Assembly: GCF_021130785.1 (NCBI RefSeq)
Contig: NC_060213.1
Location: forward strand, 70,390,001-70,454,000
From: Homalodisca vitripennis
Lineage: Eukaryota; Arthropoda; Insecta; Hemiptera; Cicadellidae
DNA: 64,000 nucleotides
Reading direction: 5' to 3'
Positions 33,821-46,634 of the stretch are shown here, one piece after another (the first letter of the stretch is position 1; every line of letters begins with the position of its first letter). The notes under the pieces were generated by a model. The model saw nothing but the letters and a program-made list of their open reading frames with translations, was not told the DNA's origin and searched no databases. Position numbers and translations under genes: made by a program.

Positions 33821-36515
33821 GGTTAAAGTACAATTTTGTGTAAAATTTAGCTGTGTTTTTCATAAATTGTTTTTAAACGGAACATATTTCGAAAGATACA
33901 GACCAACAGTCTCAAAGTGGTATCGTATATAAGTGCAGTTAAACATAAGTCCTATTTGAATTAAATCTAAAAATTTCTGTAATAAATACTGTCATTCAAA
34001 TACCATTCATAGCTAGAAGGCCATAGCACAACTAGCTATGCACATAAGATGAGACTGAAAATTGATCTAAAAATGCATAGCCTATAAAGAGTTGCTGGAT
34101 TTTAGAGGGCCTCGGTCATTTTGAAACTGGAAGCCCCCAGGTTCTGGGATCTCCAGGCCTACGATAGGTCCTGAAGTTTACAGGTTAAAAATCTCTATTT
34201 GTATAAAATATTAAATACCTTTTACAAAATCAAGTAAAGCCAACGTGATAAATTTTGACGCTTACTATACAAATTGATTAATATGCAGAATATTGAAAAA
34301 TATGAGAAACATATGCGACACCTTGCCTCTTAATAAAATCAGATTGATATACAACATTTGATTATGGAACCCTATAAATACAAATATTAGGTATTACTAT
34401 AGAAAACCTGTCAAAAAATGATAATATACTGAATCAATATTTTATATGTACCGCTTAATATTATATGAATGAATAATTAAACTTGTAGCCCTTTATCCAC
34501 AAATTTTTAATCGTCTGTTAAATTCCCACAGCAGTCTGAGCTACCAGAAATATAATATCAATGAAAATAATATAATAACAAATTCATGTTTATATCATAT
34601 GTGAATATAATAAAATTATTATGTTATATTCACAAAACGCCACACAAATCAGCTGGATTTTATTAACGTATAGCCAAAATATAAGGGGACTAAAAAAACA
34701 TTCCTGCTCTGAACCCACTATTGTTATTTTCATATTTATTTCCGAGCTAAAATTCAATCAGGTTACAGTTAAATTGCAGCAGATGATGCTTCATAATCAA
34801 TGAATATGGAACAATACAATTATAAGAAGCTCAAAGTACATGCAATCCAAATTATCTAATGATACTTACTGCATGTGTCGAATAAATTGATTTAAAATCC
34901 TCTATATACATACGCATTCGTTTGTTTCACAGTAATATCGGCTTGTATTTCTTCAAGTACAGAAAAACTAGACCAGAGCATTTTGAAACAAAAACCGAAT
35001 CAAACATAACAGAAAAGCAATAAAACATTCATTTTGTGTTACTAAATGAAGGATTGGTCATTTAAATTACATTAAATATATAGTTTCGTTTTGTTGAAAT
35101 ACTTTTTACCTATCTTGAAACTTCATTAATATATCTTATTCATTTACCTATTTTAACCACTTGCATGCTAATAAGATCTTAAATATTTAAAAAAGAAACT
35201 CAATAAAAGATAACTTATAAATATTGTATGTTCTGAAGATTTTCTCTGTTTAAGATTTAAATATCATACCGCACCTCTTCATCCGTAAATATCCTATTGT
35301 AAACTACACGTTATTTTTATTTCCGTTGGAAGTAGGTGATTTTTTAATAATGAGATTTTTATGGTAAGTTTCCCTTTCATTAATGAAGCAAACTTTTAAG
35401 AAACTCAGTGGCATCAATATAGTAAAGTTGTATTATTACTTTTATACATTTGTATATATTACTTCAAATTCATCTCCTGAAATACCTTATCAAGATATTC
35501 GTTAGATATTGAAGGTTTAATGTAGTACACAAGAGCACACCAAGGCGAGTTTAGCAGTTCAAAGTTTTCACCCATATTTTGATGTTAGAATAGCTGTGTA
35601 CAATAAACACATTAACTACAGGAAAAATTACTTTTCTAAGTAATAGACATTCGTAGTCGAACTAGGGTTGTTTTCTTGATGTTACGATGGTAATACCCTA
35701 AGAGCTGAGCGAGTCGTAATGTTGTTTACGGCTATAAATTCCAACTTTCCGTCGATAACTTCCTGCCCTATTTGACTGCTATAAAAAGTGTATCTACCCA
35801 CTTAATTTGTGGAAATAAGGGAAACATTTGATCCACCTCCAAAATGCCACCACAATCCGCAATTGATGTTACAAAAATGTCCTCAATAGACAACAGATCT
35901 ATTGATCCCTGTTTTCAGTAAAAGCTTTCTGTAAAAACCACCCATTTTATCGCATACCATCGCAAACAATCTGGATTGAAAAGCACGTGCCTTGATAAAG
36001 TTTACGGCTGTTTTTACGGCTTGGCTCAAAGCCTTCTTGAATCTCTCAGGGAAATTTTTGCTTATCTACATGCAAATATGCATTTTACGTCTACTGCCAT
36101 GTCTTTTAATCTCCATACTACGGTGTTAGATAAAGATAGAACATAATGCAGCTTTGCTTATTTACCTCCTAAAATGTAAGAAACTTTATTTTTGGCCGCC
36201 GGTAGGTAAGGCTTTGCCAAAAAGAGTTTTTTCTAATCGTAGAGGCTTAGCTTCTTGAGCAATTCTTAAACTAACTCAATATGAAGCTTCAACTCCTGGC
36301 GTTTAAAGGTAAAAATAACTCATTTTGGTTTTTCTTCCTGTTAGCTCACTTTATTTGTTTTTAAAATAAGCCACAGGTTTTCCATTAAAATTACTATCTT
36401 TTGTCTGAAAAGGCTTAACGAAAAGAGAGAGTTCTATAATTTGTTTGGATAGTGTTTCAATAACAAATAACACACTGAGGAATGGGCTGATTTACAACCC
36501 CAGTATATAAGTAAA
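33821..36515. other. Non-coding DNA
   Basis: AT-rich. TATAAAAAG at 35780-35788 lies about 55 bp before a 25-residue frame (ATG at 35844, insect-like context CAAAATG, stop 35919-35921). This may be a minor promoter and leader but is unsupported otherwise. A 60-codon frame at 34621-34803 was not called. Confidence 0.35.
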
Positions 36516-36790
36516 CTAAAAAACTAAATAATTAGGATTATACTTGCGTTTCACTAATTTTGTACTTGCACTACAAATAATGCTAGATGGCTGAATGCTA
36601 GATGTTGCTGTATCAGATTCAGTAGGCGTAAGTGTACTTTCATTAGTTTCAGTAACACTTTCAAGAGTTTTCACATCACTTTCAGTACTTTTAAGAACTT
36701 TAGATTTTAGGACTACTGATTGATGAAGCACCAGGTTGGCAACCTTTTAAATACTTATCCATATCTACTGTGTCGAAGTAAAGAACGAGA
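36516..36790 (-). pseudogene. hAT/ZBED-like (DUF4371-type) N-terminal remnant
   Basis: On the minus strand MDKYLKGCQPG leads, after a frame break, into a Ser/Thr-rich linker (TESDVKTLESVTETNESTL) and then KLVKRKYNPNYLVF, where the frame ends at TAG. A start of the MDKYL type followed by KRKYNPNYL is typical of hAT-derived proteins of the ZBED5/FAM200 kind, where it precedes a BED-like zinc finger. The zinc finger, DUF4371 and dimerisation regions are absent. The open part lies at 36516-36731. This is a broken fragment and cannot encode a transposase. Confidence 0.5.
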
Positions 36791-38018
36791 CAAAACTACA
36801 CTCAACTTGAAAAACACACGTGTTTAGACAAATTTTGACTGCTGCAAAATGAATAGTCAATAGTGAGTAATGGTAAAAAACACTGTGGTGGGTGCTTGTA
36901 GAGCCGACAAGTCGAGTGGTCCCGATTATTTCCGAGTCGGAACCAAGCTTTTCCGAGAAGGTTATAATTCGTAGCTGATGCATATTGAATAACCCAGTGA
37001 ATACTGTGTACCGAGCGGTAGAGTTTAATTTACGCTTATATTACTAAGTAATATTATATCAAGTCAGTGAGGAATTATCTTATCAATAAATTTAGAATGA
37101 GTTGACATTAGCTGAAAGCTTAAATATCTGACCAAAGCAATACGATTTTAAACTTATGTTCCTTTAAACCATAAACCGAAAATTTGTATTACACGGTAAC
37201 TACAGATTTACAGTTTGAATTTTGAATTCTATATTTCTGACGTTAATAGACCGCAGATTGCTACCAAGTTTATGGTAGGTCCCACGGTTTATGAGTAGTA
37301 AACAGAACAATAGAACTGTTGCTGAGTTTATTGTTAGCTGTAACCTGAAAATTGTATAACACATGTCTCACAGCAACCGTGCTCATACCGTGCATGTACA
37401 TATTGTTTAACCCCTTTATTCATCATTAACGTATTTCCTATTGGTGATTTGTAAGGTACTAAATGTTTAGTTCTGACATTGTGAATGCTTAATTGATATA
37501 ATATAATGTAATAAACAGATTTGGTTTCTTTTTTAGTAAAAATATGCAAAAGAAATAAAAGCCACAATGGAAGAGTACGCCACAATGCGGACAGATAAAC
37601 ACATACCATCGTGAATAGGAAAAGGATTACATATAAGAATCCTCTTATACACAAAGAAATTGGACAGAAGCTTTAAGCCTCTGGACAAAATTCCAAAACT
37701 AGAAGTTCTCTTAAGTTATAGAAATTTCTGCCATCTAAGGGAATTCCCGATCTTTACAAGTTTCTGACATCAACTTTAGTGTAAGGAAGAGAAATTGGGA
37801 ACAGCATCTTGTAGAATAGGCAGTATTCAGTGTTTCCTTACAGTCTCTTTCAATACCAACTTACAGTAACTAAAACATGTATTCCTCTAAAAGAGTTAGA
37901 CCCTTTGGAAATTCAAAAGTCTAAAATTCCATCTTCTAGTATTTAGATTGGTTATGTAGTCTTCGGGGGTGTGTGGGTCACGGGCAGTTTCCGTTATTAA
38001 ATTTCCTGATATAGCCTA
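36791..38018. other. Non-coding DNA; unassigned minus-strand frames
   Basis: Frames at 36765-36983 and 37334-37654 (minus) were inspected. The second has a hydrophobic start (GFLYVILFLFTMVCVYLSAL) but no family resemblance, and lies over an AATAAA-bearing AT-rich stretch. Not called. Confidence 0.35.
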
Positions 38019-38211
38019 GCCAGAAAAGATCTGGGATCAAACTTCCTTCTCAAAGTTTACTGTACCCCGGAAAGTCTCAATTTCTGGAAGAAGCTGAATG
38101 GCTTCAAATTCAAGGCAATAGTCTTGAGGAACTTGTCACGGAGCTGCCTGAAAAATGTTTCCTTACTTCCTTTAACGGAATGATCAGTAAACTTGAAATA
38201 TTTTAAAATCT
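38019..38211 (+). other. Possible decayed coding fragment
   Basis: A 63-codon frame without an initiating ATG reads through EEAEWLQIQGNSLEELVTEL and PEKCFLTSFNG to TAA. The leucine/asparagine spacing is faintly like a leucine-rich repeat. No splice sites or paralog support it. Confidence 0.15.
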
Positions 38212-39899
38212 ATTATTTCATTATTTATAGGAATAGAAGAAGTAAATGATTTTTCACGCTGCACTGAAGTAGGCACCGTTTGATGCAAAGGGTGGCTGCT
38301 TTGCTGTCTAACCACGTTTATATTTCAAAGGTAAGATATACCTTTAATTCAAATAAATACATTCAAGACAACTTTGCAGCTAAGTAACAGAATTTCTTCT
38401 ACCTAAACTTTATTAATGAATCATATACCGATATTAGATGAACCTCAGAAGTACCTATTTTTCTTATATTAATCAATCGATATTTATGATCTTACCCTTA
38501 AATATTGGTAATAAAGTATTAATAGAACATTAAAATTTAATACACTTGAGTGGAAGGTTAAGTTTACTTTTGAAAGTCCTCATTTGTACGTTTCTCTTCA
38601 TGATTCCTTGAAACCTCTAGGCATTCAATCAATTGAATCAATTTAAATAGTTTTCGGGATTCAATAAAATTAATTATATCAGTATTAATACATCTTGGTT
38701 TGATTTTAATTCCCGTAGTACAAGCTTTTAAATTAGATTCAATTAAATTATTTTAACAATATGACACGAAAAGACTGTAATCCTTAAGGTATTAGTACAC
38801 GCCCATGATTAAAACAGAGTAAATTATAAGCACTTTTGTTTTATAACACAATACAATGTATTTACTTCTGAAGTGTAAGGAAACAGTAAGGATTTACTTA
38901 GGATCGAAAAATATTCAACTAGCACCTAATGTGTAAAAAAAGATCCAGGGCTTTAAACAACAAGTTAATAAAATAAAACTTAATTATCAACACGAAATGT
39001 TTAATCCCATCTTCTGGCAATACCTAATTATTATTTTTATTAAAACATAAAACATGAAAAGTTGTCATTAATATATTTTTATTTAAAGAAAGAAAACTTT
39101 TTCAAAAGACAGATTTACTGACAAAAGCGATTTTTACCTGAATGGGAGCGACAGCTGACTTTTAGAATTTTATTACTTGTAAATGCACAATGCGGCCTAA
39201 GTGCTACAGGACGTGTAACTTCGGAAATGCCCCGAAGTAAATTGTAAGTGGAAGCTCATTTAATGCACATGTACCCAGTAACTAATGAAATACGTCAAGA
39301 AGCCAGGTACGATAGTAATCCAGTACTCTAAATCGTATCTTTAATATAACAAAAAAATATAATATATTATATCGTAGGCCTCAGAAATATAAGTAAGTTG
39401 GATCATACACTTACAAAATAATTGAAAACTACACAAAAAGTAAAGCTGACGTAATTTAGTAGATGAGTTTAAAGCAAAAAATATGTTATAGAAGACGATC
39501 GACGTTAAAGGGGAATTCGGTAAATGTTTGAATGTGTGCGTTTAATATATTTTATTATAAAAATTATGACCTTTAGGCTTTTATTACAATTATGCTTTAA
39601 TTTATTTCCAAATTATGTATCCTTTGAACTGCGGCTTGCTTGACTAATAACAATAACTACGTACCTTCTTCAAACAGTTCAAACTGTAGTCATACCCTAC
39701 TATCGTTTCGACGGTTAATAAGTCATCTTATGATGTCGGTGTCAATAAAGATAAGATGTAATAATAGTGTTGGTTATCCTGTCTTCAGATGGGCAAAATA
39801 TTATATAATTTTTAAATATTCGTGTGTGATAATCCTACCAAATGCTGTGTTCCTTGTAATATTTATTTATTAGATGTGTTTGTACTGTTTTAGTTCATT
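38212..39899. other. Non-coding DNA
   Basis: AT-rich. A 77-codon frame at 39640-39873 was not supported. Confidence 0.4.
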
Positions 39900-40436
39900 T
39901 TTAAACTATCTCGGGATCTCGAGTACATAATGTCGCAGGTGAGAACACTAAAGGGCCACAGGATTCGTCGTCCACCGAGATTTTCCTCGAGAAATTCGAG
40001 AAAAAACGGCCAAGTTGGTTGCTGTGCGGGCGGAGGTCAAAAGAGACAGTGGGCGGCGCAGAATGCCTCTCGCCTTTGACCACCTAACCATCGAGAGTGG
40101 TGCGGTTCACCTGGGAAGAGGGACGATTGATGGCGGGACGTGATGACGGGAGCCAGGAGACTCAACGAACTGCTGGGGTCATGACTTCTCCGACTTCTTG
40201 AGAAAACTGCAAGAGGAGCAACTTCGAGCTAGAACTCGCGCACCAGGAGTAAAGGGGAGAACAGAGAGCCAGGGGCGACAACATCAGCCGACATCGGAAG
40301 GTGACATCAGTGCGAACACAACGCAGGCTGCGGGGCAGTGAGGAGGACACGCCAATTTCCATACCCTGGACGAGGCAGCAGGCCAACGTTAGTGCAGATG
40401 AAGTTCGGTGGGAGCAACAGAAAAATGTAAAATTTT
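39900..40436 (+). pseudogene. LINE 5' region / ORF1 remnant
   Basis: High GC compared with all surrounding DNA. The plus strand reads in broken frames such as SRNSRKNGQVGCCAGG and LQEEQLRARTRAPGVK. The composition and its position just before the endonuclease suggest an ORF1 or leader of the LINE. No CCHC knuckle or RRM was recognised. Minus-strand frames at 39901-40083 and 40162-40386 are shadows. Confidence 0.4.
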
Positions 40437-41450
40437 AGTTTTTAATGTATTGTGGTCTAAAGAATAAGGTGAGTGATGTTTTGGATTTAAAGAAATGATT
40501 AGAAATTACGATATAATTATATTTTTTGGAAACTTTCATAACAGAAACACGACAAAGATTTTATCTCAAACCATTTTAAAAATTATAGAATTCACTTTGA
40601 TTATGCAACTAGAGTAGCTAATGTTGGTCGTTATAGTGGTGGATTAATTATTTTGTTCAATTTAGATTCAAAATTTAATTCAAAAATACAGTATATTCAA
40701 ATAGAACACCTTAACTTTGTACAAATCAATACTGGAAGAAAAATTATATCGATTCTTCCACTTTATTTAAACTTTAATGGTTGGGGAAACTATTTTTCGT
40801 AATGTAGAGTCCTTCTTTAAAAGCAAATTTTATTAGCAATTTAGTTATTATGGGAGATTTGAACGCTCGAATTGGAACTGAAACAAGATTTTAATATTTA
40901 TGAAACCTTCGGATTGACTAACTACAGTTTAAATGAAAAGTAGAAATTCAAAAGATCGGTTAGTAAATGTCAGAGGTAAAAAATGTTTAGAACTATTCGA
41001 TAATTTGGGTTTTAGTTTATTTTGAATGGGCGATCTGCGGGTGATACTTATGGGGAATTTACTTTTGTGGGACCAATGGGGAATTCAGTTATAGACCTCG
41101 CGGAGGCTTCAATTAATTGTCTTGATATGATTAAAGATTTCAAAATTGTACCGTTCCCCAGTTCTGACCACTTGCCAATAGAGGTAACCCTCAGTGTGGA
41201 CGCTCCTGTTGCTGTTGGAGGGGCGCGAGTGGGGGGCGATACCCTACCGTTATTGCCGAAACTCAAATGGACACAAGGTGACGAGATTCATTATCGCGAC
41301 AAAGTTGGTCGGGAAATTGCTCAGGTGCAGCTTGTCAATGACAATCAACTTAACATAAACAATATAATAAAACGTATTATTAAATCTGCTCACTTAAAAG
41401 AAACCTCGAACACATGTACTTTTTTCAGTGCTAAGCAGTCCTTGGTTTGA
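40437..41450 (+). pseudogene. LINE APE-type endonuclease domain, degenerate
   Basis: An opening like LVFNVCGLKNKVSDVLDLK is followed by YSGGLIILFN, the catalytic block MGDLNARIG (about 40850-40876) and, in the open frame 41022-41450, VIDLAEASINCLDMI and SSDHLPIEV, which carries the conserved SDH. This domain nicks target DNA to prime reverse transcription. The first 600 bp hold several frameshifts and stops, while the C-terminal half is open for 142 codons. The minus frame at 41048-41266 is a shadow. Confidence 0.75.
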
Positions 41451-41459
41451 CCATGAATG

Positions 41460-42660
41460 TTTCACTGCTAGAAAGTCCGTTTACTTAATTTATCTAGAAA
41501 GTCAAATTCTATACAAGTTAAACAAAAATATTTAGAAGAAAATAAAAATTACAAATTAACGTGTAAAAATAAACATAAATTATATCTTGATAATATTATA
41601 TATAATTTGTATAATGCATCTGATTCCAAAACATGTTGGAATGCAATCAATAGTTTAAAAATCGAGAACCGAAGATATATCGGAAATTTGTCCCCTAACG
41701 AGTGGCTCGGACACTTCAGAAGGCTCCTTAATCCGCCTCTGTTAGCTGCAAGCGTCAGCTATGCTAGCCCATACATTGCCGACGAGTTTCTCGATTGTAA
41801 TTTTTCATTGCATGAGCTGGAAATAGTTCTGAAAAAGGCTAAAAATAACAAGGCGCCTGGATTAGACAGAGTGCCATATGAGTTTTTTAAGAACTCTCAT
41901 ATCATTCTGAAAAACAAACTTTTGGAAATATATAATAATATTTTTAATACGGGTGTAGTACCCGATAGTTTTAAGAAGTCTATTGTTTTTTCCTTTGTAC
42001 AAAAAGGGCGATGTAAATGACAGTAACAACTACAGGGGATTGTCTTTTATTGATTGTATTTGTAAACTATTTACCAGTATGTTGAATAATAGGCTATACA
42101 ATTGGGTGAATGAAAAGAAAATGCTAAACTGAAATATCAGGCGGGGTTCAGAAAAGGATACTCTACAATTGATAATGTATTTAACCTTTCGAACATTATT
42201 AAACTCCAGCTATCAAACAAAAAAGGAAAATTATATACTGCTTCTTTATTGACTTTTCTTCGGCTTTTGACGTCATCGACAGGAAAGCGTTGCAATTTAA
42301 TCTATCGAATATGGGTATTTCAGCGAAAATGTTAAATGTTTCTAACTAATTATTATGATGGTACAAGTGCGAATGTATGGTGCAAAGGAGATATAACTGA
42401 GAGTTTTGATACCAAAATAGGCTTAAGGCAAGGCTGTATTCTCAGTCCCTTAATGTTTTCGCTATTTGTGAATGATTTGCCCGAAGCGGTGGAGGGGGAA
42501 TGTAGTTTTTGGGAGTACACGGGTAAATACACTCATGTACGCTGAATGACATTGTTCTCATGTCACCTTCTGCTGCAGGTCTACAGCATATGATTAATAG
42601 ACTAGAACATTATTGCGTAGCTTGGAATTTGAAAATAAATTTAGCTAAATCTAACATATT
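41460..42660 (+). pseudogene. LINE reverse transcriptase domain, degenerate
   Basis: RT motifs appear in order but in shifting frames: KNNKAPGLDRVPYEFFK (about 41840-41895), DSNNYRGLSFID (42015-42050), FIDFSSAFDVIDRK (42245-42290), KIGLRQGCILSPLMFSLFVN (42414-42475) and the active-site block ADDIVLMS (42541-42565). One extra A in GCTGAATGAC (42541-42550) shifts the frame exactly at the YADD box and turns it into YAE-stop. That alone would abolish catalysis. Open pieces are 41607-42020 and 42336-42545. Confidence 0.8.
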
Positions 42661-43690
42661 GGTTTTTAGAAATGGCGGAAAAACTAAAATCTAACGACAA
42701 TTGGACTTTAAAAGAAGAACGAATTAAAGTCGTCGATAAGTACAAGTACTTGGGTATGCTTTTTACAAGCTCCTTATCTTGGGGACTGCATTTTTCAAGA
42801 AAAATTGACCATGGCTAAATTTGCAACCAATTCAATTTGGCGAAATTTGATTCTTTCTAATAAAGCTCCTCTGAGTGCAAAGATTATCTGCTTCAATTCT
42901 ATTATAGATCCATTATTTGCTACAGTGCTCAGGTATGGGGCTTCACAGAATATGATGCAATAAAATCAGTTCAGAGAACATTTATTAAAAAAATGTTACG
43001 TCTAACTTATAATACGCCTAACTATGTTTTATATTTAGAAACAAATTTTGAAAAGATTGTTACATACATACACTAAAAAAATTAGCTCTGGTTATATTTG
43101 TAAAATTTTAAATTTAGAACACCACCGTTTGCCCTACATTTTAGCCCAGCAAATAATTTTGAAAAAACAATCTATTGGTGTAAACAATGGAAATTGTTGG
43201 GTGAAAAGTGTGGGAGTGGAGGTGGATTTCTCGACCGATAACTTGGGCAATCTACGCAACCAGCTGATAGAGGTGGTATCTGGAATGAGCGCTCGGTGGC
43301 GGGCAGAGTGCGAAGGCAGGGCTCGCACCGCGGTCAACCGCTCACAGTATTTAACCTTGGACCTGACCCTCGGTGACAGGAGTGTTTTTACTGATCGTTA
43401 TGATATCCCTACAAATATCGTGGGCTATCAAAGCCAGGGCAGAACTAGTTGACTTAAATTACAAAACCATGGTTACCAGAATTTAATTATAACTGCTCTT
43501 TGTGCAATTTAAATGAAGCTGAATCCGTCTTTCATTTCGTATCAGTGTGTCCAATTTTGAGGAAATAAGAAAATACTATTTTGGTAAATCAACATTAAAC
43601 AAAAATGAATATATACATTATTTAAACGGTAGGAATTGGCGGGTTTTGGGGGGTTTTCATGAGCACCGCGTGGAAGTATAGATGTCAAAT
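42661..43690 (+). pseudogene. LINE C-terminal region with zinc knuckle
   Basis: Follows the RT thumb (YKYLGMLFTSSL). It has an open frame at 43048-43452 and then, after a shift, a knuckle-like C-x2-C...H...C block (CSLCNLNEAESVFHFVSVCP, about 43497-43555) of the kind found at the C-terminus of many non-LTR polyproteins. The last coding traces read NGRNWRVLGGFHEHRVEV. The minus frame at 43134-43337 is a shadow. Confidence 0.65.
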
Positions 43691-44175
43691 AATCCAGGAA
43701 TTCAATTTTTAGGGTCGGATTTAAGGTAGGAAAAAGGGGAAAATATTTTTAATTACAACATTTATATATTTCAGTCATCACATTGTTTTTTCTTCCATTT
43801 ATAATGTAATTTTGTTTAAATTTTTTCTGAGTTTAAGGTGTTATATGTGTATAAAATGTGTATGTGTGTGTGCGTGTGTGCTGTTCTATTGAAAAAAGTT
43901 GTGATTAGTTTAAAATTGAGAAATTAAATAAATTTTTAAGTTAGCCTTATTCAGTTTTTGGAAAAGTGTCCCAGTGTGTTGATTTATAATTTTAAATTAT
44001 TATTGCCATTTAACTTGACTTTTGTTATTCTTAGATTAGTACAGTTATCATTCCTGCTAACCACTACAGACGGCATTCAAGCCATTGTAGATGTAGTGTT
44101 TTTTTTACTGTATGTATTGTATTATATTTTGGTCAAAAATAAAAACACTTTTTCATTCATTCATTCATTCACTAT
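43691..44175 (+). other. LINE 3' UTR and (CATT)n tail
   Basis: AT-rich, with a TG-rich run near 43850-43882 and a terminal CATT repeat at about 44153-44170. The 88-codon frame at 43958-44224 is not a gene. Confidence 0.6.
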
Positions 44176-46500
44176 GATGATTCCAGATGTAAATATATTT
44201 ATTGACACCGACACCATAAGATGACTAATAGTCTAAATTATAGTATTGTACGACTATAGTTTAAACTGTTTGAGTAAGGTACTTAATATTGTTATTAGGA
44301 TAAATCATCCATGCTAGTTTTAAAAGTTAACTACTTAGTACTCTCATATAGCCTAACTAACGCCTTTGTGTCAGAGTGGGTCTAATACTCATTATTATTT
44401 AAATTACAATTGAAAAATGGAACTATCGTGGGTTAGCTAAATAATGGAGAGTAAAGTACAAACTAATAGACGGATATTAGGATGCAACTTTATACCGATG
44501 AAGCAACCCCTCGGGCCTTCAATTTGTATAATTACAATCGATAATATCCTCTAGGCTAATTTTTCAAAGCAAAAGTTTGTGCTATTAGCATATGCCAGTA
44601 TCACGTAGTTCGGATTTCGCACGTAATACATAAACTTGAAATCACACGTACTCGTAGAAATGCATTCATAAACATATTTCATGTAATTATCTTTTAAGTG
44701 ACTTTAACAAAAATTAAAGGAACAAAGAAATACATATATACGTATTGAAATATTTCCTCTCATTCAGGTGACAGAAACTTATACAACCAAAATCAACGTA
44801 TCATGCTAAGTTTTAATAAGTGAAGGTAACAAGATTTTTCAATTACCTTCAGTTTTACTTATACAATAATTAGTTACACTAAATTTCAAGATCGTCAATT
44901 TAATTATTTTTATTTGCGGTACAACTATCTTAACAGATAACCACAAATCAGTTGAAATTAAAAAAATATGCCAAACCGTTCCAAAGCGATTCAGGAATCA
45001 CAATAAACATCTTGTGTCAACTCCAGTTTCAAAGATATACACTTTATGAAACAAACATTGGTTGACCTAACTAATCAGCATACATTATTTATATGATATA
45101 AAACATTGCAATGTAAGTAAATGCAGATTTCAGCAAGAATAAGTTTACATTGATGTATTTACGATTTGTGGATCAGAAATTGTATTGAGGTACAATTATG
45201 TAAATGTGGGATTGTAAACTATTCTAGAGATTATGAATATGTATAGCTCTTAACCAGGTTAAGGCAGGATCTACACGAAGAGTCTAACCCATTTCTTACT
45301 AAATCTCAGGCATTATTCAAAGCAAAAATTGTTTACAAGAGAAAAGGTTTTCGAGTAAGGAGTCTGTATAACTATGTTTAAATAAAATGATTTAATGTTG
45401 TATAAAAACTTCAGTGTATTCTAATAAATTCACTACACGAAGAATATTTTCAATTATACTTTGTTTTATTTGAAGCGTTTACGTACATTGTTTATACAAT
45501 AAGTATTATTTCAATAGTGAACATTAAAGAAACAATAATAAGAGTACCATAGTAAAATTTAAAAAATAAAACAACCATCCGAGTTTGAAATATTATTTAA
45601 ACTGTTTAATATAAATTTATAAGTATAACAGCTTTAAATTTTAAAATAAATCTCAAGATTTATCAAATTTCATAATAATTTAGGTATGTATCTGTATGTA
45701 TATATTTAATATAGAAATAAAAAAATATAATCCACCCAGCTGAATCCTTTCGGTTACGTAGTGTAATCATGAACAATAAAAAGTATTACCAATTAGGAAT
45801 GTACTTTTCTTTTTCAAATAATGTGATATATCTTAGTAAAAATCGCACCGAGAACGTGAAATTCATTTCAATTCAAGACGTATATTTCATGATCTGATTT
45901 TTCTGAAGAAGTCGATCTGCTCTGTCATTGATGAACCCGATCTGCTCGAATTGCTGGATTTCCGGGTATCATGTCATCTTAGTCACCCCCAGCTGTTTGC
46001 AAGCCGGCACTACACGACATCTTTGTTATATATTTATAGTTACGACTGTGCCTCTTGGTTATATATTTACAGTTATTGCTTGCGTTTGTTGTTTTTATAG
46101 TTTTTATCTGTTGGTATTCATATGTATTTTAATCTTGTTATTCATTTACAGTCTTTTTCCGACTATTATTTACTTTATATAGTGTATTTGCACTTATATT
46201 ATTTATCATTTCATTTATTCATATGTCACGTCTTAGACAGTAATGTACATGTAAAATCATTATATTAGTCGCCCGTTCTTATTTTTATCGGTATCCCCAA
46301 CATACTGAAACAAAGTTATTCAAATCGGATCAGTAGGTTCAGGAAGTTTCAGTAGTTTTTGTAATGAGATGACCCATAACATTACAAAATGAATAAATTA
46401 TGCATAAGAGATTTTTTCATACATTAAATGTAAACAATTGTTTAAATAATATTGAATATATTCACGATAATCATAAAACTAACTCTTTGTAAGTCGAGAG
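44176..46500. other. Non-coding DNA; possible LINE 3'-end relic
   Basis: Mostly AT-rich. 45900-46020 is a GC-richer patch. 46300-46365 contains CAAATCGGATCAGTAGGTTC and CAGTAGTTTTTGTAATGAGA, which recall the 3' ends of RTE-type LINEs. The 84-codon frame at 45928-46182 is not convincing. Confidence 0.3.
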
Positions 46501-46634
46501 ATGGCCGCGCAGCAAGTGTCACAGTTACAGTCGGAAAAAACTCAGAACGGTGGCGGCAGTTCTAGCGTGGTTCAGACAGCTGGCGTTGAGGCTTGGCGAC
46601 CTGACGTGAATAATGCACAGAGTGAACAAGCTTG
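46501..46634 (+). CDS. First coding exon of an unidentified host gene (partial)
   Basis: ATG at 46501, preceded by an in-frame TAA eight codons upstream, opens 44 codons plus two bases and ends at a strong donor (GCTTG then GTAAGC at 46635). The peptide starts MAAQQVSQLQSEKTQNGGGS and ends VEAWRPDVNNAQSEQA. It is polar, Gln/Gly/Ser-rich and disordered-looking, typical of the N-terminus of an intracellular or nuclear protein. No signal peptide is present. GC content and CpG count are far above the surrounding DNA, which supports a constrained host exon over a transposon. The next exon would use a phase-2 acceptor. None was found before the window's end, though a long intron is likely. Product unknown. 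Confidence 0.55.

Larger units (their letters stand above)
39900..44175 (+). mobile_element. Dead near-full-length LINE (APE endonuclease plus RT)
   Basis: A GC-rich 5' part (39900-40430) probably covers the leader and ORF1 remnants. Then come endonuclease (40437-41290), reverse transcriptase (41460-42660) and a C-terminal region with a zinc knuckle (to about 43680). An AT-rich 3' end finishes in CATTCATTCATTCATTCA (about 44153-44170). Domain order and tail fit jockey/R1/CR1-like non-LTR elements; I cannot fix the clade. Frameshifts and stops throughout show it is inactive. No flanking target-site duplication was established. Confidence 0.8.

Noticed and set aside
41048..43337. Minus-strand frames inside the LINE (41048-41266, 43134-43337)
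   Set aside because: Shadows of the endonuclease and C-terminal coding sequence.
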